DNA of 64,000 nt from an uncultured Lachnospiraceae bacterium (lineage in GTDB: Bacteria; Bacillota; Clostridia; Lachnospirales; Lachnospiraceae), in NCBI GenBank assembly GCA_934317845.1, contig CAKRES010000013.1, forward strand, positions 1-64,000, in the 5' to 3' direction. Shown one piece after another: positions 7,923-16,254 of this stretch. The notes under the pieces were generated by a model. That model saw nothing but the letters and a program-made list of their open reading frames with translations. It was not told the DNA's origin and did no database searches. A program made the translations under genes and the position numbers. How positions within the stretch are numbered: position 1 is the first letter of the stretch; every line of letters starts with the position of its first letter.

Positions 7923-9290
7923 ATGGAAAAATTTTTCAAGCTCAAGGAAAATGGCACCAATGTCAAGACTGAGATCTTAGCTGGTGTCACAACCTTCATG
8001 ACCATGGCTTACATTTTAGCCGTGAATCCAAACATCTTAAGTGCCTCCGGAATGAATAGTCAGGCAGTATTGATCGCAACTGCATTGGCTGCATTTCTAG
8101 GCACTTTATTTATGGCATTATTTGCCAATTATCCATTCGCATTAGCCCCTGGTATGGGACTGAATGCTTATTTTGCCTACACCGTATGTGGCAATATGGG
8201 ATATTCCTGGCAGGTAGCATTGTTTGCCGTATTTGTGGAAGGTGTGATCTTCATCATTCTTTCTGCCACAAACGTGCGTGAAGCCATCTTTAACGCTATC
8301 CCGGCTTCTTTAAAGGCTGCTGTATCCGTAGGTATCGGATTATTCATTGCCTTTATTGGTCTGCAGGATGCCAAGATCGTTACCGATAACGCCTCTACCT
8401 TAGTTTCCATCCAGTCATTCAGCACTGCTGATCGCGCTGTTGTAGTCGGTGCAGTATTAGCATTGATCGGTGTACTTATCACAGCAATTTTAATGGTAAA
8501 ACAGGTAAAAGGTAATATCCTGATCGGTATCATCGTAACATGGGTACTTGGTATGATCTGCCAGGCAGTTGGCATTTACGTTCCAAACCCGGATGCCGGC
8601 ATGTATTCTTTATTCCCAAGCGGCATCGTAAGCTTTGATTTTTCTCCGATCAAGGAGACATTCTTTGCCTGCTTTGATAAAGGAGCCTTATCTTCCATCA
8701 AAATTCTGGATTTCATCGTTATCATGTTTGCCTTCTTATTTGTAGACTTATTTGATACGTTAGGAACCCTGATCGGTGTTTCCTCTAAAGCAGGAATGCT
8801 TGATAAGGAAGGAAAGCTTCCACGCATCAAAGGTGCTTTATTTGCAGATGCTACCGCTACCTGCGTAGGTGCTGTACTCGGAACCTCTACCACAACTACT
8901 TATGTTGAGAGTGCTTCTGGTGTAACAGAAGGTGGACGTACTGGTTTAACTGCAATCACTACCGCAGTTTTATTCTTACTTGCCATTATCTTCTCCCCAC
9001 TGTTCTTAGCCATCCCATCCTTTGCCGTAGCTCCGGCACTGATCATCGTAGGCTTCTACATGATGGGAAATGTCATGAACATCGACTTTAATGATATGGC
9101 AGAAGCAATTCCATGTTTCTTGTGTATCATGGCAATGCCACTGTTCTACAGCATTTCAGAGGGTATCTGCTTTGGTGTGATTTCATGGACTGTTATCAAC
9201 CTGATCACAGGAAAAGCAAAAGAGAAAAAGATCAGCGTACTGATGTATGTTTTAACGATCTTATTTATTTTAAAGTATATCTTCTTATAG
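7923..9290 (+). CDS. NCS2 family purine permease (AzgA/PbuG type)
   Basis: A proton-coupled importer of purine bases of the nucleobase-cation symporter 2 superfamily, AzgA-like branch (guanine/hypoxanthine/adenine). The 455 residues hold about 12-14 helices. Typical signatures are TEILAGVTTFMTMAYIL near the N-terminus, APGMGLNAYFAY, FLFVDLFDTLGTLIGVSSKAG and GTSTTTTYVESASGVTEGGR. The frame opens at 7824, but the ATG at 7923 has a GGAG nine bases upstream and starts the conserved MEKFFKLKEN; the promoter also lies inside the longer frame. Single gene, closed by a strong terminator. The exact purine cannot be told from sequence. Confidence 0.92.
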   Translation: MEKFFKLKENGTNVKTEILAGVTTFMTMAYILAVNPNILSASGMNSQAVLIATALAAFLGTLFMALFANYPFALAPGMGLNAYFAYTVCGNMGYSWQVALFAVFVEGVIFIILSATNVREAIFNAIPASLKAAVSVGIGLFIAFIGLQDAKIVTDNASTLVSIQSFSTADRAVVVGAVLALIGVLITAILMVKQVKGNILIGIIVTWVLGMICQAVGIYVPNPDAGMYSLFPSGIVSFDFSPIKETFFACFDKGALSSIKILDFIVIMFAFLFVDLFDTLGTLIGVSSKAGMLDKEGKLPRIKGALFADATATCVGAVLGTSTTTTYVESASGVTEGGRTGLTAITTAVLFLLAIIFSPLFLAIPSFAVAPALIIVGFYMMGNVMNIDFNDMAEAIPCFLCIMAMPLFYSISEGICFGVISWTVINLITGKAKEKKISVLMYVLTILFILKYIFL

Positions 9291-9305
9291 GAAAATGGAA
9301 ATTCA

Positions 9306-9341
9306 AAAAGGATTGCACTGCGACGTGCAATCCTTTTTTTA
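9306..9341. terminator. Bidirectional terminator between purine permease and gltD
   Basis: A nine-base-pair stem (GGATTGCAC and complement) with A and T runs on both sides lies between convergent genes. Confidence 0.85.
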
Positions 9342-9374
9342 TTTGTAATACTTCTAAGAATCTCAAAGTTTTGT

Positions 9375-10862
9375 TTATTCCAGATTGGTATATCCCATCA
9401 ATGCCTCGTCCACTGCTTTGGCTGCTTCTCTTCCTTCATGGATCGCCCATACGACAAGGGACTGTCCACGGTGCATATCACCTGCTGTAAAGACATGAGG
9501 CACGTTGGTCTGATACTGATCCTTTTCTGTTTTGACATTGGTACGCTCGTTGACCTCTACACCAAATGCTTTGGTCACGTAGTCCTGACTTCCAAGGAAA
9601 CCTGCTGCGATCAGTACAATATCTGCCGGATATTCTTTCTCACTTCCCTCTACCTCTTTCATGGCGGTTCGTCCGGTCTTTTCATCCTTTTCCCAGCAAA
9701 GGGAAACCAGCTTTACCTTTGTGAGATTTCCTTTTTTATCCTTGATAAACTCCTTCACGGTCGTCTGATAAATACGTGGATCATGTCCGTACACTGCAAT
9801 GGCTTCCTGCTGACCGTAGTCTGTCTTTAAGACTCTCGGCCACTCCGGCCATGGATTGGACTCGGCACGACACGTTGGAAGTGGAGGCATCATTTCTACC
9901 TGCACGACACTTTTGGCACCATGACGTACTGCGGTTCCTACACAGTCATTACCGGTATCACCACCACCAATGACGATCACATTTTTATCCTTACATTCGA
10001 CATATGCCTTATCTTTAAAATTAGAATCCAGAAGGCTCTTTGTATTTCTTGACAGGAAATCTACAGCAAAATAGATTCCATTGGCATCCCGTCCCGGTGC
10101 CTTAATGTCACGCGGGTTGGACGCACCACAAGCTAAGATTACAGCATCATACTCTTTTTTGATCTTCTCTGCCTTGATGTCTTTTCCGACATTCGCGGAG
10201 GTGACAAAGTTTACGCCCTCTTCCTTCATGATCGCGATCTTCCGGTCGATCACGGACTTATCCAGCTTCATATTTGGAATACCGTACATCAGCAGTCCAC
10301 CGACACGGTCGCTTCTTTCATATACCGTCACTTCATGTCCACGCTGGTTCAGCTGATCGGCTGCTGCCAGTCCGCTGGGACCGGAACCAATGACGGCTAC
10401 CTTTTTGCCTGTTCTTACCTTTACCGGCTGTGCCTTTGCCCAGCCGTTTTCATAAGCAGTCTCAATGATCGCCCGTTCATTTTCCTTTGTGGATACGGCA
10501 TCTCCGTTTAAACCGCACGTACAGGCTGCTTCACAAAGTGCCGGACATACTCTCGACGTAAACTCCGGGAAACTGGACGTTTTTTTCAGACGGTGAAATG
10601 CCTGCTCCCAGTTGCCGTGATACACTAAATCATTCCACTCCGGAATGAGGTTATGCAGTGGACAGCCACTTGCCATTCCATTTAACATCATACCGGACTG
10701 ACAAAACGGCACACCACACTCCATACATCTCGCACCCTGTAACTGCTGTTTCTCTCTGGAAAGAGGGATGTGAAACTCATCAAAATTCTTAATTCGCTCA
10801 AGCGGTGCAATCTCTTCGCTGTTGCTTCGTTCATACTCTAAAAAACCTGTTGCTTTACCCAT
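9375..10862 (-). CDS. gltD: Glutamate synthase small subunit GltD
   Basis: The electron-input subunit of glutamate synthase: it oxidises NAD(P)H on FAD and passes electrons through 4Fe-4S clusters to GltB, which makes glutamate from glutamine and 2-oxoglutarate. The N-terminal ferredoxin-like region has the cluster cysteines in CMECGVPFCQSG, GCPLHNLIPEWN and CPALCEAACTCG. The FAD motif VAVIGSGPSGLAAAD sits near residue 150 and the NAD(P)H motif VIVIGGGDTGNDC near residue 293; the C-terminal FAD closing motif is VFTAGDMHRGQSLVVWAI. Its 495 residues match the family. It starts 15 bases after gltB with AGGAAGGAGG and is co-transcribed with it. Confidence 0.97.
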   Translation of the reverse strand: MGKATGFLEYERSNSEEIAPLERIKNFDEFHIPLSREKQQLQGARCMECGVPFCQSGMMLNGMASGCPLHNLIPEWNDLVYHGNWEQAFHRLKKTSSFPEFTSRVCPALCEAACTCGLNGDAVSTKENERAIIETAYENGWAKAQPVKVRTGKKVAVIGSGPSGLAAADQLNQRGHEVTVYERSDRVGGLLMYGIPNMKLDKSVIDRKIAIMKEEGVNFVTSANVGKDIKAEKIKKEYDAVILACGASNPRDIKAPGRDANGIYFAVDFLSRNTKSLLDSNFKDKAYVECKDKNVIVIGGGDTGNDCVGTAVRHGAKSVVQVEMMPPLPTCRAESNPWPEWPRVLKTDYGQQEAIAVYGHDPRIYQTTVKEFIKDKKGNLTKVKLVSLCWEKDEKTGRTAMKEVEGSEKEYPADIVLIAAGFLGSQDYVTKAFGVEVNERTNVKTEKDQYQTNVPHVFTAGDMHRGQSLVVWAIHEGREAAKAVDEALMGYTNLE

Positions 10863-10877
10863 CTTACTGCCTCCTTC

Positions 10878-13800
10878 CTATTTCTTTGCATTTGCATAAA
10901 ATGCTTCAATCTGTGCCTGCTCGCTGCTAAGACCTTTCTCTTCCATCTGTACGATCGTATTCATCATACGCTTGTAATCATGTGGAATGATCTTTTTGAA
11001 TTTTGGAAGATACTCACCAAAATGATCCAAGATCTTCTTTCCTTTTTCTGAATTGGTGTAGGTTACGTGATCGCTGATGATCTCCTTTAACTCCAGTACA
11101 TCATATTTATCGGTTACCGGCTCTAATGATACCATTTCCTTATTGACCTTCATATAAAGATCGGAATCCTCATCAAGCACATATGCGACACCACCGGACA
11201 TTCCGGCTGCGAAGTTCTTTCCAACGCTTCCAAGTACGACAGCGCGTCCTCCGGTCATATATTCACAACCGTGGTCTCCGGTTCCTTCTACTACTGCAAT
11301 AGCACCGGAATTACGCACGCAGAAACGCTCACCTGCAATACCATTGATATAAGCTTTTCCGCTCGTTGCTCCGTACAGTGCAACGTTACCGATCACAATG
11401 TTGTCCTCTGCTTTATAAGCAGCTGACTTTGGTGGATATACGACTAACTTACCACCGGAAAGTCCCTTACCAAAGTAATCGTTACTGTCGCCGACAAGCT
11501 CCAGCGTCAGTCCCTTTGGAATGAAAGCACCAAAACTCTGTCCGCCGCTTCCGTTACATTTAACGGTAAACGTATCTTCTTCCAACGTGTTATAATATTT
11601 TCTTGTGATCTCTGCACCAAAGATCGTACCAAAGGTTCGATCCACGTTGCTGACATCTACTTCTACGCTGCGTTTCTGTTTTTTCTCAAAGGCGGTCTTA
11701 AATTCTTTCATTAAGATCTTTTCATCCTTTGTCTTTTCCAACTGGAAGTCAAATTCATTCTTCTTGCGATAAGGAGCCAGCTTAAATTCATTTACCCACG
11801 GATTATTGAGGATCCGGGAAAGATCTACCTTGTGCGCTTTGGCACTCGGCTTCTCTACTAACAGATCCGCACGTCCAACTAACTCATCCACTGTTCTCAC
11901 ACCAAGCTTTGCCATATATTCCCGCAGTTCCTGGGCAATAAAGCGCATGAAGTTTACGATATACTCCGGTTTTCCGGTAAAACGTTTGCGAAGCTCCGGA
12001 TTCTGTGTAGCAACGCCGACCGGACAGGTATCCAGATTACATACACGCATCATCACACATCCCATGGTAACAAGCGGTGCCGTTGCAAATCCAAACTCCT
12101 CTGCACCAAGAATAGCAGCGATCGCTACATCACGACCGGTCATCAGCTTACCATCTGTCTCGATGATAACTTTGTTTCGCAGTTCATTTAAGATCAGAGT
12201 CTGATGTGTCTCTGCCAGTCCAAGCTCCCATGGAAGTCCGGCATTATGAATGGAATTTCTCGGTGCTGCACCGGTACCTCCATCATAACCGGAAATTAAG
12301 ATTACCTGTGCTCCGGCTTTTGCTACACCTGCGGCAACTGTACCAACACCTGCCTCGGATACCAGCTTTACACTGATCCTTGCATTGACATTTGCATTTT
12401 TACAGTCGTAGATCAACTGTGCCAGATCCTCGATGGAATAAATGTCATGGTGCGGTGGTGGCGAGATCAATCCAACACCCGGTGTAGAATGTCTTGTTTT
12501 GGCAACCCATGGATATACCTTTTTCCCCGGCAGATGTCCACCTTCACCTGGTTTTGCACCCTGCGCCATCTTGATCTGGATCTCATCTGCACTAACTAAA
12601 TAACGGCTGGTTACACCGAAACGACCGGATGCGACCTGTTTGATCGCAGAACAACGGTCAATCTTCTGTCCCTTGGTCAAAATACGGTCTAAGTCCTCTC
12701 CACCTTCTCCGGAGTTGGACTTTCCATGCAGCATGTTCATGGCGATCGCCATCGTTTCATGTGCCTCTTTGGAAATGGAACCATAAGACATCGCACCTGT
12801 TTTGAATCGTTTTACGATCTCATCCACACTTTCCACCTTGTCAATATCAATGCCCTTTTTCGGATAGTTGAAATCAACCAGTCCTCTTAAGTTCATCGGC
12901 TCCATTTCTTCATTGATCAGCTTCGTATATTCTTTGAATTTGTTATAATCACCGGTTCTGGTAGCAACCTGCAGAGCATGGATCGTCTGCGGATTATAAA
13001 GATGCTCCTCTGCACCACTGCGCATTTTATGCCACCCCATGGAATCCAGAGAAAGCGGCTGCTTTAAGCCCAGCATATCAAATGCTTTGGAATGTCGGAT
13101 ATCTACATCCTGCTCAATATCCTCCAGCGTAATACCACCGATACGGCTTACCGTATTCGTGAAATATTTCTTAATGACATCCTCATCAATACCGATCGCC
13201 TCAAAGTTCTGGGATCCCTGATAAGACTGGATCGTCGAAATACCCATCTTAGAAGCGATCTTAACGATACCACTAAGAATGGCTTCATTGTAATCATTAA
13301 CGGCTGCATAATAATCTTTATCAAGGCTTCCATCATCAATCAACTGCTTGATCGTTTCCTGTGCCAGATATGGGTTGATCGCACAAGCACCATATCCTAA
13401 CAGGGTTGCAAAATGATGCACCTCTCTCGGCTCTGCCGACTCTAAAATCATTGCAACAGAAGTTCTCTTTTTCGTTTTTACCAGATGCTGCTGCATTGCT
13501 GAAACAGCCAGCAGTGACGGAATAGCTACGTGATTTTCATCCACCCCACGATCGGATAAGATCAAAATATTGGCTCCATCCCGGTAAGCACGGTCTGCTT
13601 CGATAAACAAATGCTCGATCGCACGCTCCAAAGATGTATTCTTATAATATATGATCGGGATCACTTCTACCTTTAATCCTGGCACCTTCATCGTCTTGAT
13701 CTTTAATAAGTCGGTGCTGGTAAGGATCGGATGGCTGACACGCAGTACGTGACAGTTCTCTGCCTTCTCCTCCAAGATATTACCGTCTTTTCCGATATAA

Positions 13801-15413
13801 ACCTCGGTTGCGGTGATCACCTTTTCTCTGATCGCATCAATCGGCGGATTAGTTACCTGTGCAAATAACTGCTTGAAATAATTAAACAATGGCTGATGTT
13901 GTTTGGACAGTACTGCGATCGGGGTATCTACACCCATTGCTGCAATTGCTTCGGATCCGTTGGCTGCCATCGGTAAAATACTCTCTCGCAGATCTTCATA
14001 GGTATAACCAAAAGCTTTCTGGATTCTTGCACGCATCTGTGGATCATATTCTTCCACGCGTTTGTTCGGAATCTTTAAATCTCCTAAACGAACCAGATTG
14101 GCATCCAGCCATTCTCCATATGGCTGCTCCGATGCATATGTCTCTTTCAGCTCGTCATCATCGATCACTTCGCCCTTTACGGTATCTACAAGCAGCATCT
14201 TGCCCGGCCGTAAACGATCCTTCTTTAAAATATTTGAGGAATCAATGTCAAGAACACCTACCTCAGAAGACAGGATCATAAATCCGTCATTTGTGATATA
14301 GTATCTGGATGGACGAAGTCCGTTACGATCTAATACCGCCCCCATCACATCTCCATCGGAGAATAAAATGGAAGCCGGTCCATCCCATGGCTCCATCATT
14401 GTTGCATAATACTGATAGAAATCACGCTTTTTCTGACTCATGGTTTTATTGTTTGCCCATGGCTCCGGAATCGTGATCATCACTGCCTTTTGTAGTGGCA
14501 TTCCACTCATCACCAAAAACTCTAACGTATTATCTAACCGGGCGGAATCAGAACCGGCCGGGTTTACAATTGGGATCAGCTTATGCATTTCATTTTTCAG
14601 ATAATCGGATTCCATATTTTCTTCGCGGGCATGCATCTTATCTTCATTTCCACGGATCGTATTGATCTCACCATTGTGCACCATAAAACGATTTGGATGT
14701 GCTTTTGACCAGCTCGGAGTCGTATTTGTTGAAAAACGGCTGTGTACCATGGCAATGGCAGACTCAAAAGATTCATCCTGCAGATCATGGAAGAATGTAC
14801 GAAGCTGTCCAACTAAGAACATACCCTTGTATACGATCGTCCGGCTGCTCAATGATACAACATAAGTATTATCGTTGGATTGCTCAAAGACACGCCTTGC
14901 CACATAAAGCTTACGATCAAAATCCAGTCCCTTCTCAATATCCTTCGGCTTCTTTACAAATGCCTGCATAATGCATGGCATACATTCCAATGCTTTATGT
15001 CCCAGTACCGAAGGATCGGTTGGAACCTCACGCCATCCTATGAACTGAAGACCTTCCTTATTAACGATGATCTCAAACATTTTCTTTGCCTGATTCTTCT
15101 TCAATTCATCCTGTGGAAAGAAGAACATACCAACACCATATTCTCGTTCTTCCCCAATATCAAAACCTAATTCCTTAGCCTTTGCTACAAAAAACTTATG
15201 TGGTACCTGTAATAAAATACCAACACCATCACCGGTCTTTCCTTCTGCATCCTTACCTGCTCTGTGTTCCAGGTTCTCAACAATGCTAAGCGCCTGTGCC
15301 ACGGTTTTATGACTTTTGATTCCCTTGATATTGACAACTGCACCAATACCACAGTTATCATGCTCAAAGCTTGGATCATATAATCCGATCGGCTGTCTTT
15401 CTTCCATCTTCAT
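10878..15413 (-). CDS. gltB: Glutamate synthase large subunit GltB
   Basis: The catalytic subunit of glutamate synthase (1,511 residues), acting with GltD in ammonium assimilation. The N-terminal class II glutaminase has its nucleophile at Cys21 (HDNCGIGAVV), so a short propeptide must be removed. A central domain and the FMN-binding synthase barrel follow, with the 3Fe-4S cysteines in CVMMRVCNLDTCPVG, and the C-terminal beta-helix domain has the usual glycine-rich repeats (YGATSGKAYINGIAGERF). The start follows GGTGG seven bases upstream. Its promoter lies close by, and the first transcribed bases match those of amt-glnK, suggesting joint nitrogen control. Confidence 0.97.
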   Translation of the reverse strand: MKMEERQPIGLYDPSFEHDNCGIGAVVNIKGIKSHKTVAQALSIVENLEHRAGKDAEGKTGDGVGILLQVPHKFFVAKAKELGFDIGEEREYGVGMFFFPQDELKKNQAKKMFEIIVNKEGLQFIGWREVPTDPSVLGHKALECMPCIMQAFVKKPKDIEKGLDFDRKLYVARRVFEQSNDNTYVVSLSSRTIVYKGMFLVGQLRTFFHDLQDESFESAIAMVHSRFSTNTTPSWSKAHPNRFMVHNGEINTIRGNEDKMHAREENMESDYLKNEMHKLIPIVNPAGSDSARLDNTLEFLVMSGMPLQKAVMITIPEPWANNKTMSQKKRDFYQYYATMMEPWDGPASILFSDGDVMGAVLDRNGLRPSRYYITNDGFMILSSEVGVLDIDSSNILKKDRLRPGKMLLVDTVKGEVIDDDELKETYASEQPYGEWLDANLVRLGDLKIPNKRVEEYDPQMRARIQKAFGYTYEDLRESILPMAANGSEAIAAMGVDTPIAVLSKQHQPLFNYFKQLFAQVTNPPIDAIREKVITATEVYIGKDGNILEEKAENCHVLRVSHPILTSTDLLKIKTMKVPGLKVEVIPIIYYKNTSLERAIEHLFIEADRAYRDGANILILSDRGVDENHVAIPSLLAVSAMQQHLVKTKKRTSVAMILESAEPREVHHFATLLGYGACAINPYLAQETIKQLIDDGSLDKDYYAAVNDYNEAILSGIVKIASKMGISTIQSYQGSQNFEAIGIDEDVIKKYFTNTVSRIGGITLEDIEQDVDIRHSKAFDMLGLKQPLSLDSMGWHKMRSGAEEHLYNPQTIHALQVATRTGDYNKFKEYTKLINEEMEPMNLRGLVDFNYPKKGIDIDKVESVDEIVKRFKTGAMSYGSISKEAHETMAIAMNMLHGKSNSGEGGEDLDRILTKGQKIDRCSAIKQVASGRFGVTSRYLVSADEIQIKMAQGAKPGEGGHLPGKKVYPWVAKTRHSTPGVGLISPPPHHDIYSIEDLAQLIYDCKNANVNARISVKLVSEAGVGTVAAGVAKAGAQVILISGYDGGTGAAPRNSIHNAGLPWELGLAETHQTLILNELRNKVIIETDGKLMTGRDVAIAAILGAEEFGFATAPLVTMGCVMMRVCNLDTCPVGVATQNPELRKRFTGKPEYIVNFMRFIAQELREYMAKLGVRTVDELVGRADLLVEKPSAKAHKVDLSRILNNPWVNEFKLAPYRKKNEFDFQLEKTKDEKILMKEFKTAFEKKQKRSVEVDVSNVDRTFGTIFGAEITRKYYNTLEEDTFTVKCNGSGGQSFGAFIPKGLTLELVGDSNDYFGKGLSGGKLVVYPPKSAAYKAEDNIVIGNVALYGATSGKAYINGIAGERFCVRNSGAIAVVEGTGDHGCEYMTGGRAVVLGSVGKNFAAGMSGGVAYVLDEDSDLYMKVNKEMVSLEPVTDKYDVLELKEIISDHVTYTNSEKGKKILDHFGEYLPKFKKIIPHDYKRMMNTIVQMEEKGLSSEQAQIEAFYANAKK

Positions 15414-15450
15414 GCGATAACCACCATTCCTTCCTTGTGAACATTACATT

Positions 15451-15466
15451 CCACTTTTCTCTGCCA
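15451..15466 (-). promoter_or_regulatory. Nitrogen-operon element shared with amt (gltB copy)
   Basis: TGGCAGAGAAAAGTG begins two bases after the gltB -10 box. The amt-glnK promoter has TGGCAGACAAAGGTG three bases after its -10; 13 of 15 positions agree. The place suggests a repressor operator or a transcribed leader signal. What binds is unknown. Confidence 0.5.
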
Positions 15467-15468
15467 TC

Positions 15469-15497
15469 ATATTACTGCAATCAAAAAAAGAAGTAAA
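15469..15497 (-). promoter_or_regulatory. Promoter of gltBD
   Basis: Minus strand TTTACT, 17 bases, TAATAT, about 55 bases upstream of the gltB start codon. Confidence 0.6.
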
Positions 15498-15838
15498 CAA
15501 GAAATATTTGCATTATTTTCAGATTATTTGACAATATGCAAATTTGCATGTAAATTGTTTTTAATAAAACATAATTTTATCTTAAATATCATCCAACACA
15601 AACAATTATCCTTTCTTTTTTTTATAAAAAAGCGCAAAAAACTTTATAAAATCAAGTTATTTTTCTTTTGAAAATCAATTTTTACACAATTTAGATGCAT
15701 GTTCATACTTCTTTCACGTCATAATTTTACTGTTTTTCTCATTAATTCTATAAAAATTGCAAGTTTCACCGTCACGACTTGCATACTGTTTTGAAAGTTT
15801 TCTCCCTGTTTGAGTCTTTTAATAATCTTTCTTCCGAA
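15498..15838. other. Long AT-rich gene-free stretch upstream of gltB with inverted repeats
   Basis: About 340 bases without a gene. It holds a perfect 14-base palindrome ATGCAAATTTGCAT (15536-15549), a related half site ATTTGCAT (15506-15513) just upstream of the gltB -35 box, and an inverted repeat TGCAAGT / ACTTGCA with a 12-base spacer (15758-15783). The remainder is A- and T-tract rich. No small coding frame with a ribosome site and no GC-rich terminator hairpin of a small RNA was seen inside it. Confidence 0.5.
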
Positions 15839-15882
15839 ATAAAAAAACCGTCAGCAGAACACTTTGTTCTGCCGACGGTTGT
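15839..15882 (-). terminator. Terminator of ptsH
   Basis: Minus strand: AACCGTC, GCAGAAC, loop, GTTCTGC, GACGGTT and a run of seven T. A 14-base-pair stem with one mismatch, right after the HPr gene. Confidence 0.9.
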
Positions 15883-15910
15883 CTTTCTACTCTTCTTTAT
15901 AGAGGATGGA

Positions 15911-16174
15911 TTACTCTCCGAATCCGTTTTCAGCTAACGCCATTGCTTTATCCATTGCTGCCTGCTCGTCTTCTCCATCACATTCGATCGTGATCTCAGA
16001 TCCACATTTGATGCATGCTGCAATGATGTTCATAACGCTCTTTGCGTTGATCTTCTTATCGTTAAATATGATGTTCACATCACAGTGAAAGGCTCCCATT
16101 TCCTTTGCAAATAATCCTGCTGGTCTCATGTGAAGTCCCTGCTCGTTTGTTACTTTTACTGAATTTGATAACAT
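15911..16174 (-). CDS. ptsH: Phosphocarrier protein HPr
   Basis: The small phosphoryl carrier of the phosphotransferase system (87 residues), passing phosphate from enzyme I to sugar-specific EII proteins such as the neighbouring FruA. The active His15 lies in GLHMRPAG, and Ser46 in AKSVMNII is the regulatory site that HPr kinase modifies in Firmicutes for catabolite control through CcpA. Presence of His15 makes HPr rather than Crh. AAAGGAG precedes the ATG. It follows fruA by 80 bases and could be read from the fru operon or from its own extended -10 promoter. Enzyme I is not in the window. Confidence 0.96.
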   Translation of the reverse strand: MLSNSVKVTNEQGLHMRPAGLFAKEMGAFHCDVNIIFNDKKINAKSVMNIIAACIKCGSEITIECDGEDEQAAMDKAMALAENGFGE

Positions 16175-16215
16175 AATACCTACTCCTTTTCTTTACTTTA
16201 TCTTTGGATTGTGTT

Positions 16216-16224
16216 CTCATTATA
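16216..16224 (-). promoter_or_regulatory. Extended -10 promoter of ptsH
   Basis: Minus strand TGT followed directly by TATAAT, with a partly overlapping inverted repeat ATAAC / GTTAT around it. No clear -35 box. It would allow ptsH expression without fructose. Confidence 0.5.
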
Positions 16225-16254
16225 ACACGCTCCGTTATGAATTACCATCTTCTT

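Noticed and set aside
8177..8893. Minus-strand open frames opposite the purine permease
   Set aside because: They mirror the codon structure of the real gene and lack ribosome sites.
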